NCBI GenBank assembly: GCA_903908165.1 | Contig: CAIVQX010000184.1 | Coordinates: forward strand, 1 to 39,118 | Direction: 5' to 3' | Length of the DNA: 39,118 nt | From: an uncultured Methylococcaceae bacterium | GTDB taxonomy: Bacteria; Pseudomonadota; Gammaproteobacteria; Methylococcales; Methylomonadaceae | Part shown: piece by piece, positions 18,456 to 30,421 of the stretch | How positions within the stretch are numbered: the first letter of the stretch is position 1 | Layout of the letters: each line of letters starts with the position of its first letter | Position numbers and translations under genes: made by a program | Notes under the pieces: generated by a model | Told to the model about the DNA's origin: nothing | The model's input: only the letters and a program-made list of their open reading frames with translations | Database searches by the model: none

Positions 18456-18989
18456 ATGGCTTATGACGCGTGCAATACAATAATTATAGAAATTGACCCA
18501 GAACTTTCAGCTGCTGAGGCTCATGGTATGGCAACAGGTATGTTATGTATAAATAGTCAGGCAGCAAGTGATACTTGGTTAACCGAACTCTCATTTGATA
18601 AAAATTCAATGACAAATGAAACTATTGAAACATTAAGCAGATTTTTCGAAGATACGCGCGATTTATTAAATAATGATGAATTTGAGTATGATCTATTTCT
18701 CCCAGATGCCAATGTTCCATTGGCGGAGCAGGCCGAAGCGGTAAAAAACTGGTGCCGAGGATTTCTATTTGGCGTAGGGTCAGTCGCTTCAGATATTCCC
18801 AAAAATGCCCTCGAAATATTAAAAGACATTGCCGAATTTACCAAGCTGGATGACAATGTCGACGGGGAAGAAGATGAGCATGCACTAATGGAAATTACTG
18901 AATATTTAAGATCCGCTGCCTTATTACTTCGCGATGAACTAGGATCCGACAGCAACAATATGTCCGCATTACCACAAAATGGTGAGTAA
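18456..18989 (+). CDS. UPF0149 (YgfB/YecA-like) family protein
   Basis: 177 aa; 'LSAAEAHGMATGMLCINS', 'WCRGFLFGVG', immediately upstream of pepP-ubiH as in many gammaproteobacteria. Confidence 0.88.
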   Translation: MAYDACNTIIIEIDPELSAAEAHGMATGMLCINSQAASDTWLTELSFDKNSMTNETIETLSRFFEDTRDLLNNDEFEYDLFLPDANVPLAEQAEAVKNWCRGFLFGVGSVASDIPKNALEILKDIAEFTKLDDNVDGEEDEHALMEITEYLRSAALLLRDELGSDSNNMSALPQNGE

Positions 18990-18992
18990 GCA

Positions 18993-20303
18993 ATGAAGCA
19001 AAGTGAGTTTAAAAAACGACGTAAGCAATTAATGCAACGTATTGGTGAAGGCAATATCGCCTTAATAGCCAGTGCTTCAATGCATGCCCGTAACAGGGAT
19101 GTGAATTATCCATTCCGACAGGACAGTGATTTCTATTATTTAACTGGCTTCAATGAGCCCGATGCATTGGCTGTTTTTGTTCCTGGTCGCACGCGAGGGG
19201 AATATATTTTATTTTGCCGTGAATTTGATGCTAAAAAAGCGCTATGGGAGGGAGCTCACTCTGGATTAGAGGGTGCCACTAGCCATTATGATGCGGATGA
19301 CGCATTCCCAATTGATGATCTGGATGATATTTTACCGGGGCTTTTGGAAAACAAAACTAAAGTGTTCTACCCTATGGGCTCTAATTTAGAGCTGGATCAT
19401 AATTTATTGGAATGGATTAACCATATTCGCAATCAATCAAGATCCGGCATTATCGCCCCAGGTGAATTGGTTTCAATAGCGCTTATTTTGCATGAAATGC
19501 GCCTCTTTAAAAGCACCGAAGAACTTAAACTCATGCGCCGTGCTGCCGAAATTTCAGCGCTTGCCCATATTAAAGCGATGAAAAGTTGTAAACCGGGGCT
19601 TTATGAGTATCAAATAGAAGCAGAAATTATTCATCATTTCATCGACAATGGCCTACGATCTGTTGCCTATCCATCGATTATTGCTGGTGGAAAAAATGCC
19701 TGTACGTTGCACTATACCGAGAATAACTCAAAATTAAAAAACGGTGATTTACTGTTAATTGATGCTGGAGCTGAATGTGATCATTATGCTGCCGACATTA
19801 CACGTACTTTTCCAATTTCAGGACGCTTCAATGAAGCTCAAAAACAACTCTACCAACTGGTTTTGGATGCACAAACTGCTGCCCTTGAGCAAATCAAGCC
19901 TGGTTTGCCTTGGAATTCGGCTCATGACGCTTCCGTTGAAGTACTTACTCAAGGACTCTTAGACTTGGGTTTACTCAAAGGAAAGTTAAAAAAACTAATT
20001 AAGGATGAAAAATACAAACAATTTTACATGCATCGTATTGGACATTGGCTAGGCATGGATGTCCATGATGTCGGCGATTATAAGATAAAAGACAAATGGC
20101 GATTATTGGAAGCTGGCATGGTATTGACTGTAGAACCCGGCCTCTATATTCCTCCAGACTGCAAAAGTGTCGATGAAAAATGGCGAGGCATAGGCATCCG
20201 TATTGAAGACGATGTTTTAATTACCCCTACAGGCCATGAAATATTGACCAGTGGCGTGCCTAAATCGATAGCAGACATTGAAGCATTAATGCAGGCAGCC
20301 TAA
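18993..20303 (+). CDS. pepP: Xaa-Pro aminopeptidase
   Basis: 436 aa; 'RNRDVNYPFRQDSDFYYLTGFNEPDA', 'IDAGAECDHYAADITRTFP', 'HRIGHWLGMDVHDVG', 'VLTVEPGLYI'. Confidence 0.95.
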   Translation: MKQSEFKKRRKQLMQRIGEGNIALIASASMHARNRDVNYPFRQDSDFYYLTGFNEPDALAVFVPGRTRGEYILFCREFDAKKALWEGAHSGLEGATSHYDADDAFPIDDLDDILPGLLENKTKVFYPMGSNLELDHNLLEWINHIRNQSRSGIIAPGELVSIALILHEMRLFKSTEELKLMRRAAEISALAHIKAMKSCKPGLYEYQIEAEIIHHFIDNGLRSVAYPSIIAGGKNACTLHYTENNSKLKNGDLLLIDAGAECDHYAADITRTFPISGRFNEAQKQLYQLVLDAQTAALEQIKPGLPWNSAHDASVEVLTQGLLDLGLLKGKLKKLIKDEKYKQFYMHRIGHWLGMDVHDVGDYKIKDKWRLLEAGMVLTVEPGLYIPPDCKSVDEKWRGIGIRIEDDVLITPTGHEILTSGVPKSIADIEALMQAA

Positions 20304-21511
20304 TGCAACAAGAGTATGACTTATTAATTGTTGGTAGTGGCTTGGCAGGAAACTGTTTAGCATTGGCACTAAAAGACGCAGGATTTCGGATAGCTATTAT
20401 TGAGGCCAATACCCGCGCGCAATTACATGCGTCTCCCGCTGGTGACAGGGCACTTGCTCTAGCGGCAGGCACAGTAATGATGTTAGATACTTTGGGTGTT
20501 TGGCAAGGTATTAAGCACGCTGCGACGCCAATACAACATATACACATTTCCGATCGCGGTCATTTTGGCAAAACTCGATTGTCTGCTCAAAAAGAACATA
20601 TCGATGCATTAGGTTATGTTATTACTGCCAGAGATATTGAAACTTATGTCGCCAATCTGGTTATTAATGCTGGCATTGACATTATCGCTCCTGCTCGTGT
20701 TGTTGGCTTAATATCAGGCGATCAAGAAATTTGCGTAAACATTAAACAAAATGATCAGTCCCAAAACTTGTCCGCTAAATTATTAGTAGGTGCCGATGGA
20801 GGCTTATCTTCAGTTCGGCAATTACTAAACATTAATCAACTAATTACAGACTATGGTCAAACAGCATTAATCACCTCTGTAAAATCAACCATCCCTAATA
20901 ACAATACTGCTTATGAGCGCTTTACTTCCTCAGGTCCTCTAGCGTTATTACCTATCAGCAAAAATGAGTGTGCCGTTATTTGGACACGTTCACATGAAGA
21001 TGCTGATACGCTTATGTTAGGTAGAGAAGCAGATTTCCTAGTGGAATTGCAGCAGTGTTTTGGCTTTAAACTGGGCGAACTTACTCTAACAGCCCCTAGA
21101 CGAGCTTTCCCCTTATCACTCATTCGTGCAGAACAAATGGTAGCCGGAAGAGCTGTAATTATCGGAAATGCAGTGCATCAATTGCACCCAGTTGCTGGAC
21201 AAGGTTTTAATTTAGGTTTACGTGATGTTATCCAATTAGCAGAAATGCTAATCAAACAACATGAACAAAATAAAGATATCGGTGAAGCAGATTTTTTAAA
21301 TGCTTATGCTGTATCTAGAAAAAAAGATCATGACTGGACAATCGGCTTCACCGATACCTTGATTAAAATTTTTGCTAATGAATGGCTAGCATTAGCAGCC
21401 GCCAGAAATATTGGCTTAACTCTACTCGACCATATTCCTGCTGCAAAAACATTACTAACACAACATGCTATGGGCTTTGCAGGACAAACTAACGCAACCA
21501 AACAGCCATAA
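20303..21511 (+). CDS. ubiH: 2-octaprenyl-6-methoxyphenol hydroxylase (FAD-dependent)
   Basis: 402 aa; 'YDLLIVGSGLAGNCLALAL', 'LLVGADGGLSSVR', 'GRAVIIGNAVHQLHPVAGQGFNLGLRDV'; follows pepP. Confidence 0.92.
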   Translation: MQQEYDLLIVGSGLAGNCLALALKDAGFRIAIIEANTRAQLHASPAGDRALALAAGTVMMLDTLGVWQGIKHAATPIQHIHISDRGHFGKTRLSAQKEHIDALGYVITARDIETYVANLVINAGIDIIAPARVVGLISGDQEICVNIKQNDQSQNLSAKLLVGADGGLSSVRQLLNINQLITDYGQTALITSVKSTIPNNNTAYERFTSSGPLALLPISKNECAVIWTRSHEDADTLMLGREADFLVELQQCFGFKLGELTLTAPRRAFPLSLIRAEQMVAGRAVIIGNAVHQLHPVAGQGFNLGLRDVIQLAEMLIKQHEQNKDIGEADFLNAYAVSRKKDHDWTIGFTDTLIKIFANEWLALAAARNIGLTLLDHIPAAKTLLTQHAMGFAGQTNATKQP

Positions 21512-21553
21512 TCTTTTCTATTTACTAAGATAGAATTTGTTTGCAAAAAAACC

Positions 21554-21602
21554 AAATAAATCCGCTACAACATTAACAATCATCTGTTGAGCGGGCTTAT
21601 TT
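21554..21602. terminator. Imperfect hairpin between convergent ubiH and comEA-like genes
   Basis: AAATAAATCCGCTACAACA ... TGTTGAGCGGGCTTATTT imperfect inverted repeat between converging genes. Confidence 0.4.
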
Positions 21603-21613
21603 AGAAACAGTCG

Positions 21614-21991
21614 TTACTTAGGCTTAACGTCTTTACTTGGTTCAGTAACAGGCTTTGATTCTGTCACAGCTTTTGAATCAGCTGATGGAGTTGTTGCATC
21701 AGTTGGTGTATCGCTCAATAAGATATCTTTTTTATTTTTATCGACAGTTTTTTGACCAATACCCTTAACGTTAGTCAAGTCTTCTACTGTTTTGAATAAT
21801 CCTTTCTCTGTCCTATATTTCACAATTGCTTCCGCTTTTTTTAGACCAATTCCTGATAATGCATCAGAAATAGTTTTCGCATCAGCGGTGTTAACATTGA
21901 CGGGTGAAGCAAATACATTAAAGGCAAATAACGATAAGAATAACCATAATAACTTTTTCATAACCTTTCCCCTAAATGAATTGAATGACAA
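21614..21991 (-). CDS. ComEA-like helix-hairpin-helix protein
   Basis: 125 aa; signal peptide, 'VNVNTADAKTISDALSGIGLKKAEAIVKYRTEKGLFKTVEDLTNVKGIGQKTVDKNK'. Confidence 0.92.
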   Translation of the reverse strand: MSFNSFRGKVMKKLLWLFLSLFAFNVFASPVNVNTADAKTISDALSGIGLKKAEAIVKYRTEKGLFKTVEDLTNVKGIGQKTVDKNKKDILLSDTPTDATTPSADSKAVTESKPVTEPSKDVKPK

Positions 21992-22110
21992 AAATTCTTG
22001 TTATCGTAAATCAAAATAACTGGAACTGCTCAAAGCTAAGGGTAGTGGAATATTCTAAAAATACAACTTAGATGGGTATTTTATCTAAAAACAAGTAAGT
22101 AACTCACTAA

Positions 22111-23085
22111 TTAAATCGTATTCGCCACAATAATTGCGCGTTTAGGTGCTGGAAGACCTTCACAGGTTAATTGATGATTTTCTGCACTGAGAAAATCCTT
22201 GAGGGAGTGAAACTGCATCCATTCAGTACTGCGTTGTTCTTCAACAGTAGTTGAGCTCACATCAACCAAGCGTATATTTTGAAAGCCACATCGTTTTAGC
22301 CAGCTTATCAATGTGTCACAACTCGGTAAAAACCATACATTGCGCATTTTAGCATAACGCTCCTCAGGTAATAATACCTCTCCCAAGCCACCATCAATAA
22401 CCAAAGTTTCTAATACCAGTTCACCGCCAGCTTTTAAACAATCTCTTAACTCCATCAGATGATCAATAGGTGAACGACGGTGATATAGCACACCCATCGA
22501 AAATACAGTATCAAAAACCTTTAACCCATAAGGTAAGTCTTCTATCCCTAATGGCAAAACATAAACAGGCGCCTCACCATATAATCTCCTAATCACCTGA
22601 AATTGAAGAACATTAAGCAACAATGGGTCTATACCAACCACCATTTTCGCCCCTGCACCCAGCATTCTCCAGCAATGATAGCCATTACCACACCCCACAT
22701 CCAATACCAGTCGATGATTAAGCGGTGAAATATGGCTTTTTAGGCGATCCCATTTCCAGTCTGATCGCCATTCGGTATCAATGTGGATATTGAACAGATC
22801 GTAAGGCCCTTTTCGCCATGGATGTAATTCTTTAAGTTGGCTTTCAAGCTTTAACCTATCTTCTTCCGACAAGTCACTCGCTTGACCTATCTCTACAGCA
22901 CCCGTATCCAATAATCGATGCGTTGTTACTAATGGCGGCATAGCCTCAATAACAGATTGCCAATGAGACAAAGTACCATGCTTAGCTAACTCAAAAGCAC
23001 TGTTAATTTGCTGGGGTAATAATTTCACCCAACTATCGGCTTTTGCATCGAGCAGAAGATTATATAATGGCTGATAATCAATCAT
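22111..23085 (-). CDS. cmoB: tRNA U34 carboxymethyltransferase
   Basis: 324 aa; 'LKELHPWRKGPYDLFNIHIDTEWRSDWKWDRL', 'VLDVGCGNGYHCWRMLGAGA', 'DTVFSMGVLYHRRSPIDHL'. Confidence 0.95.
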   Translation of the reverse strand: MIDYQPLYNLLLDAKADSWVKLLPQQINSAFELAKHGTLSHWQSVIEAMPPLVTTHRLLDTGAVEIGQASDLSEEDRLKLESQLKELHPWRKGPYDLFNIHIDTEWRSDWKWDRLKSHISPLNHRLVLDVGCGNGYHCWRMLGAGAKMVVGIDPLLLNVLQFQVIRRLYGEAPVYVLPLGIEDLPYGLKVFDTVFSMGVLYHRRSPIDHLMELRDCLKAGGELVLETLVIDGGLGEVLLPEERYAKMRNVWFLPSCDTLISWLKRCGFQNIRLVDVSSTTVEEQRSTEWMQFHSLKDFLSAENHQLTCEGLPAPKRAIIVANTI

Positions 23086-23226
23086 TTAAGATACTGAATG
23101 TGTTTTAGAACGGCTGTAGACTGGAAGATATTTACTCAAAAACAAGTAAAAATAGAAAAGAATTTGACGAGAGATCAGCAACTAACCCAGTCAATTGATA
23201 ACCGGGTTAATTATAAGAAACAATAT

Positions 23227-23862
23227 TTATGAATTTTTTGCTAAGAGCGCTTCTGAATTACGTTTTTGCAAACCATCAATAACAGCACTCAACGATCCTT
23301 TATTTTGAACTTCACTACTAAAAGTTGTACGGTAATTGGTCACCAAACTGACACCTTCAATCATAATATCGTAGGCTTTCCATTGACCATCACTCAATAA
23401 CATCCGGTAATCAACTGCTACAGGTTGAAGACTAGGTTGTATTACCTCTGTTTTTACGACAACTTTTGTCGCACCTGGCTCCATCTCAATAGGTAAATAA
23501 CGAATTGACCAATCTTTAAACTCAATAAATGCCCGAGAGTAAGTTCTTACCAATAAGGTTTGAAACTCATGCTTAAAACGCTCACGTTCTTCAGGCGTAG
23601 CAGTCTTCCATAGCTTACCTAACACTAATGAAGAAATTTTATCAAAATCTGTACTTGGCAAAATAGCTTCATTGACAAACTGATTAACTTTTGAAAAATC
23701 CTTAATAAAGGATTTATCTTGCATTTTTTGCTGTAATTTTGCTGAAGCATTTTCTATGGCTTGTTGCGGAGGCAATAAATCGGCAGCCATTACTTGAGTC
23801 ACCGATATAAAAGCCATTAATACCGCAAAAAAACCAAACAGTGTATAGCGCTTAACGTTCAT
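23227..23862 (-). CDS. MlaC/Ttg2D-family periplasmic lipid-binding protein
   Basis: 211 aa; signal peptide, 'LLVRTYSRAFIEFKDWSIRYLP', 'VDYRMLLSDGQWKAYDIMIEGVSLVTNYRTTF'. Confidence 0.9.
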   Translation of the reverse strand: MNVKRYTLFGFFAVLMAFISVTQVMAADLLPPQQAIENASAKLQQKMQDKSFIKDFSKVNQFVNEAILPSTDFDKISSLVLGKLWKTATPEERERFKHEFQTLLVRTYSRAFIEFKDWSIRYLPIEMEPGATKVVVKTEVIQPSLQPVAVDYRMLLSDGQWKAYDIMIEGVSLVTNYRTTFSSEVQNKGSLSAVIDGLQKRNSEALLAKNS

Positions 23863-23980
23863 AAAAACCTCTTAAATAGAACTCAATATATAGGTACAAT
23901 ATTTTACGAATATCAGCGAAATTATTCCCTGATACAATGAATTTCTGTAATACTTTAAAGCTTGATTAACCTCAACCTGA

Positions 23981-25857
<1,877 letters not shown>

Positions 25858-25866
25858 ATCCCTAAG

Positions 25867-26403
25867 TTAAGTATTTTGTGAGATGTAACTATTTTTTAGT
25901 GAAATATAATGTTCTGCGGAATATTCCAAGAATTGTTTTTCTGATTCTTTCAAAGGCCTTATCTGCTTAGCAGGAGAACCAACATATAAATACCCACTTT
26001 CCAGTCTTTTTCCCGGTGGAACCAAGGCGCCAGCTCCTAACATGACATAATCTTCAAGGACGGCATCGTCCAGAATGATCGCGCCTATACCAATCAGACA
26101 GTAATCACCAACAGTACATGCATGAACAACCGCTTTATGGCCAATAGTCACATACTTACCAATAACTAAGGGATGTCCTAACTCCGAATACCGGCCTGCA
26201 TGAGACACATGAAGAACAGATCCATCTTGAACATTCGTTCCATCTCCAATTTTTATACTTTCAACATCTCCTCTAACTACAGTTGTCGGCCATATAGACA
26301 CATTGTTACCCAACGTGACATCACCTATAACCACAGCACTTTCATCTATAAAAACTGATACTCCAAGCTTAGGTAAATTATCATTAAATTTTCTAATTGA
26401 CAC
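25867..26403 (-). CDS. Gamma-class carbonic anhydrase-like protein (YrdA family)
   Basis: 178 aa left-handed beta-helix; 'DVTLGNNVSIWPTTVVRGDVESIKIGDGTNVQDGSVLHVSHAG', 'GKYVTIGHKAVVHACTVGD'. Confidence 0.9.
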   Translation of the reverse strand: MSIRKFNDNLPKLGVSVFIDESAVVIGDVTLGNNVSIWPTTVVRGDVESIKIGDGTNVQDGSVLHVSHAGRYSELGHPLVIGKYVTIGHKAVVHACTVGDYCLIGIGAIILDDAVLEDYVMLGAGALVPPGKRLESGYLYVGSPAKQIRPLKESEKQFLEYSAEHYISLKNSYISQNT

Positions 26404-26554
26404 GGCTCACATCCTTATTTTAAATCTATTGTAAAATATGGATGATATTGACATAAAATTGCTTTTTAGAAAAATTAAATAGCCCAAATTAGCTGCCAAT
26501 AACATCATTAAATATAAATGTATCCTAACGATACTCTAATTTTTAAGGCATAGT

Positions 26555-27256
26555 ATGAATGTCATACAAGGAAACGGTTTTGTTGCGGAGATAATTAGAT
26601 CTTCAAAAAGAAAAACTTCTGCTATTAAAATACAAAAAGGCAAGGTATTTGTTATTGTCCCTGAAAGCCTAGGTTTAATGGCAATAGAATCCCTAGTTGC
26701 TCATAAAAACCGTTGGATTAAGGCAAAGTTGGCCATTCAACATGAAATATTGACCACTAAACCAAAATCTTTTATTTCTGGCGAAACCTTTTCTTACCTA
26801 GGTAAAGATCACTCATTAAAAATTGAATCGGGACTTTACCCCTCTATTAAGTTGCATCAAGAAGAACTGGTTATTTCTGTTAGAGAAAAATCAGTTGATA
26901 ACACCAAACAAATTAAGCAATTACTTATCAAATGGTTTAAAAAACAAGCTGAAATCCAGTTAACAAAAAAAACAATCTGTTATGCCAAAATAATTGGCGT
27001 AAAACCATCTTCCATTACAATTAAAACATTTAAAGCACGATGGGGAAGTTGTAGCATTACAGGTAGTATTCAATATAATTGGAAAATTATCATCGCACCT
27101 GAACCGATTATTAACTATCTGATTGTGCATGAGTTATGTCACATACTACATCATAATCACTCACCAGAATTTTGGAAAACAGTTGGACAATATTGTCCTG
27201 ATTACCGCTCTTGTGGAGCTTGGTTAAAGCGCAATGGAACCTTATTAGAAATTTAA
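26555..27256 (+). CDS. YgjP-like metallohydrolase (DUF45 / M48-type)
   Basis: 233 aa; 'KARWGSCSITGSIQYNWKIIIAP', zinc-binding 'VHELCHILHHNHSPEFW'. Confidence 0.9.
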   Translation: MNVIQGNGFVAEIIRSSKRKTSAIKIQKGKVFVIVPESLGLMAIESLVAHKNRWIKAKLAIQHEILTTKPKSFISGETFSYLGKDHSLKIESGLYPSIKLHQEELVISVREKSVDNTKQIKQLLIKWFKKQAEIQLTKKTICYAKIIGVKPSSITIKTFKARWGSCSITGSIQYNWKIIIAPEPIINYLIVHELCHILHHNHSPEFWKTVGQYCPDYRSCGAWLKRNGTLLEI

Positions 27257-27342
27257 AATGCCTAACCAACCGATTGCCCAGTCATCTAATTAAAATCGAG
27301 CAACTTATCCCAAAATCTCTTAGCGTGTTTTAACTTTTTCTT

Positions 27343-27693
27343 TTAATTATTATGATTAAACGACGTCAACATAATTATCAAAAAAATAATCAGTAGGATA
27401 GGCCAGAAAAAAGGAACTAAAAAACCAATACCCAGCAGTGCCATAAAGATCGCAATAAGAAATATCAATAACCCGACACCCATAAAAAGCAACACCATTA
27501 AAACGCCAGTAACCAGCATAATAACTAAAAATGATGGGATTGCGGCAAACCTAACTAAAGGTTCTGCAACGGGAGAGCCATTCAACATAAGACTAAACTG
27601 CCCTACTTCGGGATGAAATAAATAGCTCAAAATAGCAATTACCATGCCCACTGCAAATACTTTTATTAAAAGTTTACCCGCTTTATTTTCCAT
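27343..27693 (-). CDS. Small hypothetical membrane protein
   Basis: 116 aa with three or more hydrophobic segments; no family recognised. Confidence 0.6.
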   Translation of the reverse strand: MENKAGKLLIKVFAVGMVIAILSYLFHPEVGQFSLMLNGSPVAEPLVRFAAIPSFLVIMLVTGVLMVLLFMGVGLLIFLIAIFMALLGIGFLVPFFWPILLIIFLIIMLTSFNHNN

Positions 27694-27756
27694 AGATACC
27701 CTGCTTGAAATTATATTTAAGTTAAAAATTAACGACCGTTCCTTAAGCTTGTATCT

Positions 27757-29025
27757 CTAGACAAACTTATAGGCATAGACTAACGAAATTACAAATAAAA
27801 GGCTTAGCCATGCTGAAGCAAATAGAACTGAACGATTTCTTGCCAGACCAATAGCATAGGCTGCTTTTAATAAATTATTACTGCCACTAGCCAATACAAT
27901 AGCCGAGACAATAGCTGCATTAGATACCGTAAAATTTCCACCTAACAAAGACAATATAAATGGATCAATATCAGTGAAGCCGACAATAATAGCCAGTGAT
28001 TTTAGTCCGTGACCACCAAAAATACTGGTTACATATTGAGTCAAAAATGCAAACAGCATGAATAATAAAGCAAATAAAATTGCCGTTGATAACTCTAATG
28101 GATGCCTAATATCCGCAGTATCTTGTAACAAGGTCTCTTTATTTTTAACTGTCATTAACGCGATAATTGCCAAAAATGATATAACTATCATACTCATAAA
28201 AGGCGCCAATAATTGATGCGCAATATCTTTATCAAATATATAAATAATTATCAGCAACCTTATGTACATCATAATTGTCGCCATAATAATCGCTGATGAA
28301 ACCTTACGTTCAGCTGGAGCGCCTAGTCCCTTTGCGCGACGACCAATTACAAAAGTCGCAGCTGTACTGGAATAGAGGCCTCCCAAAAAACCCGTAATTA
28401 ATAAACTACGACTTTTAAAAAAATAGGTATTCACTAAATAACTCAAGTATGAGAAACCCGACACTATAATCACTGCTAGCCATACTCTGTAGTAAGTTAC
28501 CGGCAACATTGGCGCAATAGCTTGGTCAGGCAATAAGGGCAGAATAACCCCAGATATAATCAGAAACTTAGCCAGTGTAGTGATTTCTTCATTCGCTAAC
28601 TGATCGGAAAAGTGATGAATAAGTTTTTTTTCACTCAAAATCAAGATCAATACGACAATAAAAAGCACCAAAAACCAACTAGGGAAAAAACTTGCAATAG
28701 GCCCTATCAAGTAAATTAAGAATACAAATATTGTACTAAATACTGGAAACTGTTCATTCCTAGAAAGTCGCCAGTAAAATACTAACAATAAACTACCTAG
28801 AAAAAATAAGCCCGCGAGAAATAATAGTCGACTAGCATCTAGTGTATACAGGATAAAACCCAGCACACCGATCAAAACAAAAGTACGTGTACTGCCAATG
28901 TTAAGCTTGTAATCATTGATATGATGATAACTACGAAACTCAAGCCCGACCACAAAAGAAAAAGCCACCGTCATGATGAACTGTATCAATAGCGGGGGTA
29001 TGCGACTATAAAACTCCATAATCAT
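27757..29025 (-). CDS. MgtC/DUF4010-family multi-pass membrane protein
   Basis: 422 aa; N-terminal 'FVVGLEFRSY', 'GSTRTFVLIGVLGF', 'ITGFLGGLYSSTAATFVIGRRAK', 'GFTDIDPFILSLLGG'. Confidence 0.85.
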   Translation of the reverse strand: MIMEFYSRIPPLLIQFIMTVAFSFVVGLEFRSYHHINDYKLNIGSTRTFVLIGVLGFILYTLDASRLLFLAGLFFLGSLLLVFYWRLSRNEQFPVFSTIFVFLIYLIGPIASFFPSWFLVLFIVVLILILSEKKLIHHFSDQLANEEITTLAKFLIISGVILPLLPDQAIAPMLPVTYYRVWLAVIIVSGFSYLSYLVNTYFFKSRSLLITGFLGGLYSSTAATFVIGRRAKGLGAPAERKVSSAIIMATIMMYIRLLIIIYIFDKDIAHQLLAPFMSMIVISFLAIIALMTVKNKETLLQDTADIRHPLELSTAILFALLFMLFAFLTQYVTSIFGGHGLKSLAIIVGFTDIDPFILSLLGGNFTVSNAAIVSAIVLASGSNNLLKAAYAIGLARNRSVLFASAWLSLLFVISLVYAYKFV

Positions 29026-29027
29026 GC

Positions 29028-29729
29028 TTAATCTAACCCTTTTAAAGTCAATCGATTGATAGTCTCACTCGCCATTTTGGCCACATAAAATAAGACGACT
29101 AATGAAACTCCAGCGCCGAATAATAACAACGGATAAGATACGCTGCCAGCCTTCACGGAACCGCTAACCAAGCCGGCTAAATGCTTAGTGGTATAGCCTA
29201 TATAAACCAAACTTGCGTTATAAATAAAAATACCACTCGTTGCGCCTAGATAAGGCAAGAATTTAACTTGTGTAACCGATAATGCGTAGCTGAGCATTGC
29301 AAATGGTAGTGGTGTCAATCGCAATAAAAACATAAGCTTGAATGGCTGACTATTGATTGCAGCATCAAAAGCAGATAAATGCTTATGCTTAGAAATAAAA
29401 GCAATAACTTTATCTTTTATCAAATATCGCCCCAGAAAGAAAATAATTGCCGAGGCTATATATGTCGCAATGATCATATAAAATTCAGCAGCACCTATTG
29501 AAAACAATAAACCTGCCACAAAACAAAGCGTATCTACTGATACAAAAACTGATGCCAACACTACAAATAAACCAATAAAACCGATTGGCGCATATGTTCC
29601 CAGTCCCTCAATCCATATCTCAATATCAGGAAGATAAATCTTCAATTCATGACCTATGATTATGATGATGCAAGCAACTGCCAAAATAGCTGTTAACTGT
29701 TTCGCTATCGACATGTGCTTAAGCTGCAT
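29028..29729 (-). CDS. TVP38/TMEM64 (DedA/SNARE-associated-like) membrane protein
   Basis: 233 aa; 'FVSVDTLCFVAGLLFS', 'FFLGRYLIKDKV', 'FKLMFLLRLTPLPFAMLSYALSVTQV'; start 2 nt from the DUF4010 gene. Confidence 0.87.
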   Translation of the reverse strand: MQLKHMSIAKQLTAILAVACIIIIIGHELKIYLPDIEIWIEGLGTYAPIGFIGLFVVLASVFVSVDTLCFVAGLLFSIGAAEFYMIIATYIASAIIFFLGRYLIKDKVIAFISKHKHLSAFDAAINSQPFKLMFLLRLTPLPFAMLSYALSVTQVKFLPYLGATSGIFIYNASLVYIGYTTKHLAGLVSGSVKAGSVSYPLLLFGAGVSLVVLFYVAKMASETINRLTLKGLD

Positions 29730-29860
29730 TAATTGCTTTTCCTATAATAGAGATAAATTTGGCTTACTATGCTTGTCATAAGGATCGAGCAAAAGAGTTA
29801 TTGCTATGTTGCTGAAAAAAAGCGAACGCAAAATATAAAAAATCTTGCGTTTTCTATTTC

Positions 29861-30391
29861 TTAAGCAAATCTTTCAATCATCTTTTCTGCCTGTTCCGCA
29901 AACTCTTCAAGATTACCTTTTTTTACTTTATCAACCGGAATAACCAATGCAGTACTTAAATCAAAATAAATATAAACATAGCGCTTGCCATATTCAACTC
30001 TGACCAAATCTGCCCATGCATGTTTATTTTTACCGCTGGGTGATTTTTCCTGTAGAAAATTTGCATTTGCCGGATCTATAGTTAACGTGTAAATCCCAAA
30101 CATGCTACTTTTTTCTTTAGCTGAATAATTTCTAAGGATTTGCCGACGCAAATCCAACAGCATTATTCTAGGTGACAAAATTGCCCATAATGCTGCAATA
30201 ACAACAATGTAAGCTGATGATTTCATATCACCATAATAAAAATAATAAAAACTTCCAATAAGCGCCATTACGCCAGGGACTACCCAACGATTTTTCTTAA
30301 TGTTATGTTGTATCTCATCATTTCTCATGAACTGTATTTCATTAAAATGAATTAAATCTTCTTCACCGAATTCGTATTCTATTTCAAACAT
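29861..30391 (-). CDS. YcxB-like membrane protein
   Basis: 176 aa; two TM segments followed by 'YTLTIDPANANFLQEKSPSGKNKHAWADLVRVEYGKRYVYIYFDLSTALVIPVD', typical YcxB-like layout. Confidence 0.65.
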   Translation of the reverse strand: MFEIEYEFGEEDLIHFNEIQFMRNDEIQHNIKKNRWVVPGVMALIGSFYYFYYGDMKSSAYIVVIAALWAILSPRIMLLDLRRQILRNYSAKEKSSMFGIYTLTIDPANANFLQEKSPSGKNKHAWADLVRVEYGKRYVYIYFDLSTALVIPVDKVKKGNLEEFAEQAEKMIERFA

Positions 30392-30421
30392 AGTATTATT
30401 CTTTTTGAGGTTTAAAAATTG

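Noticed and set aside
18557-19054. 165-aa minus-strand ORF
   Set aside because: Antisense to the well-supported UPF0149 gene and pepP start; Ser-rich composition typical of shadow ORFs; no family signal.
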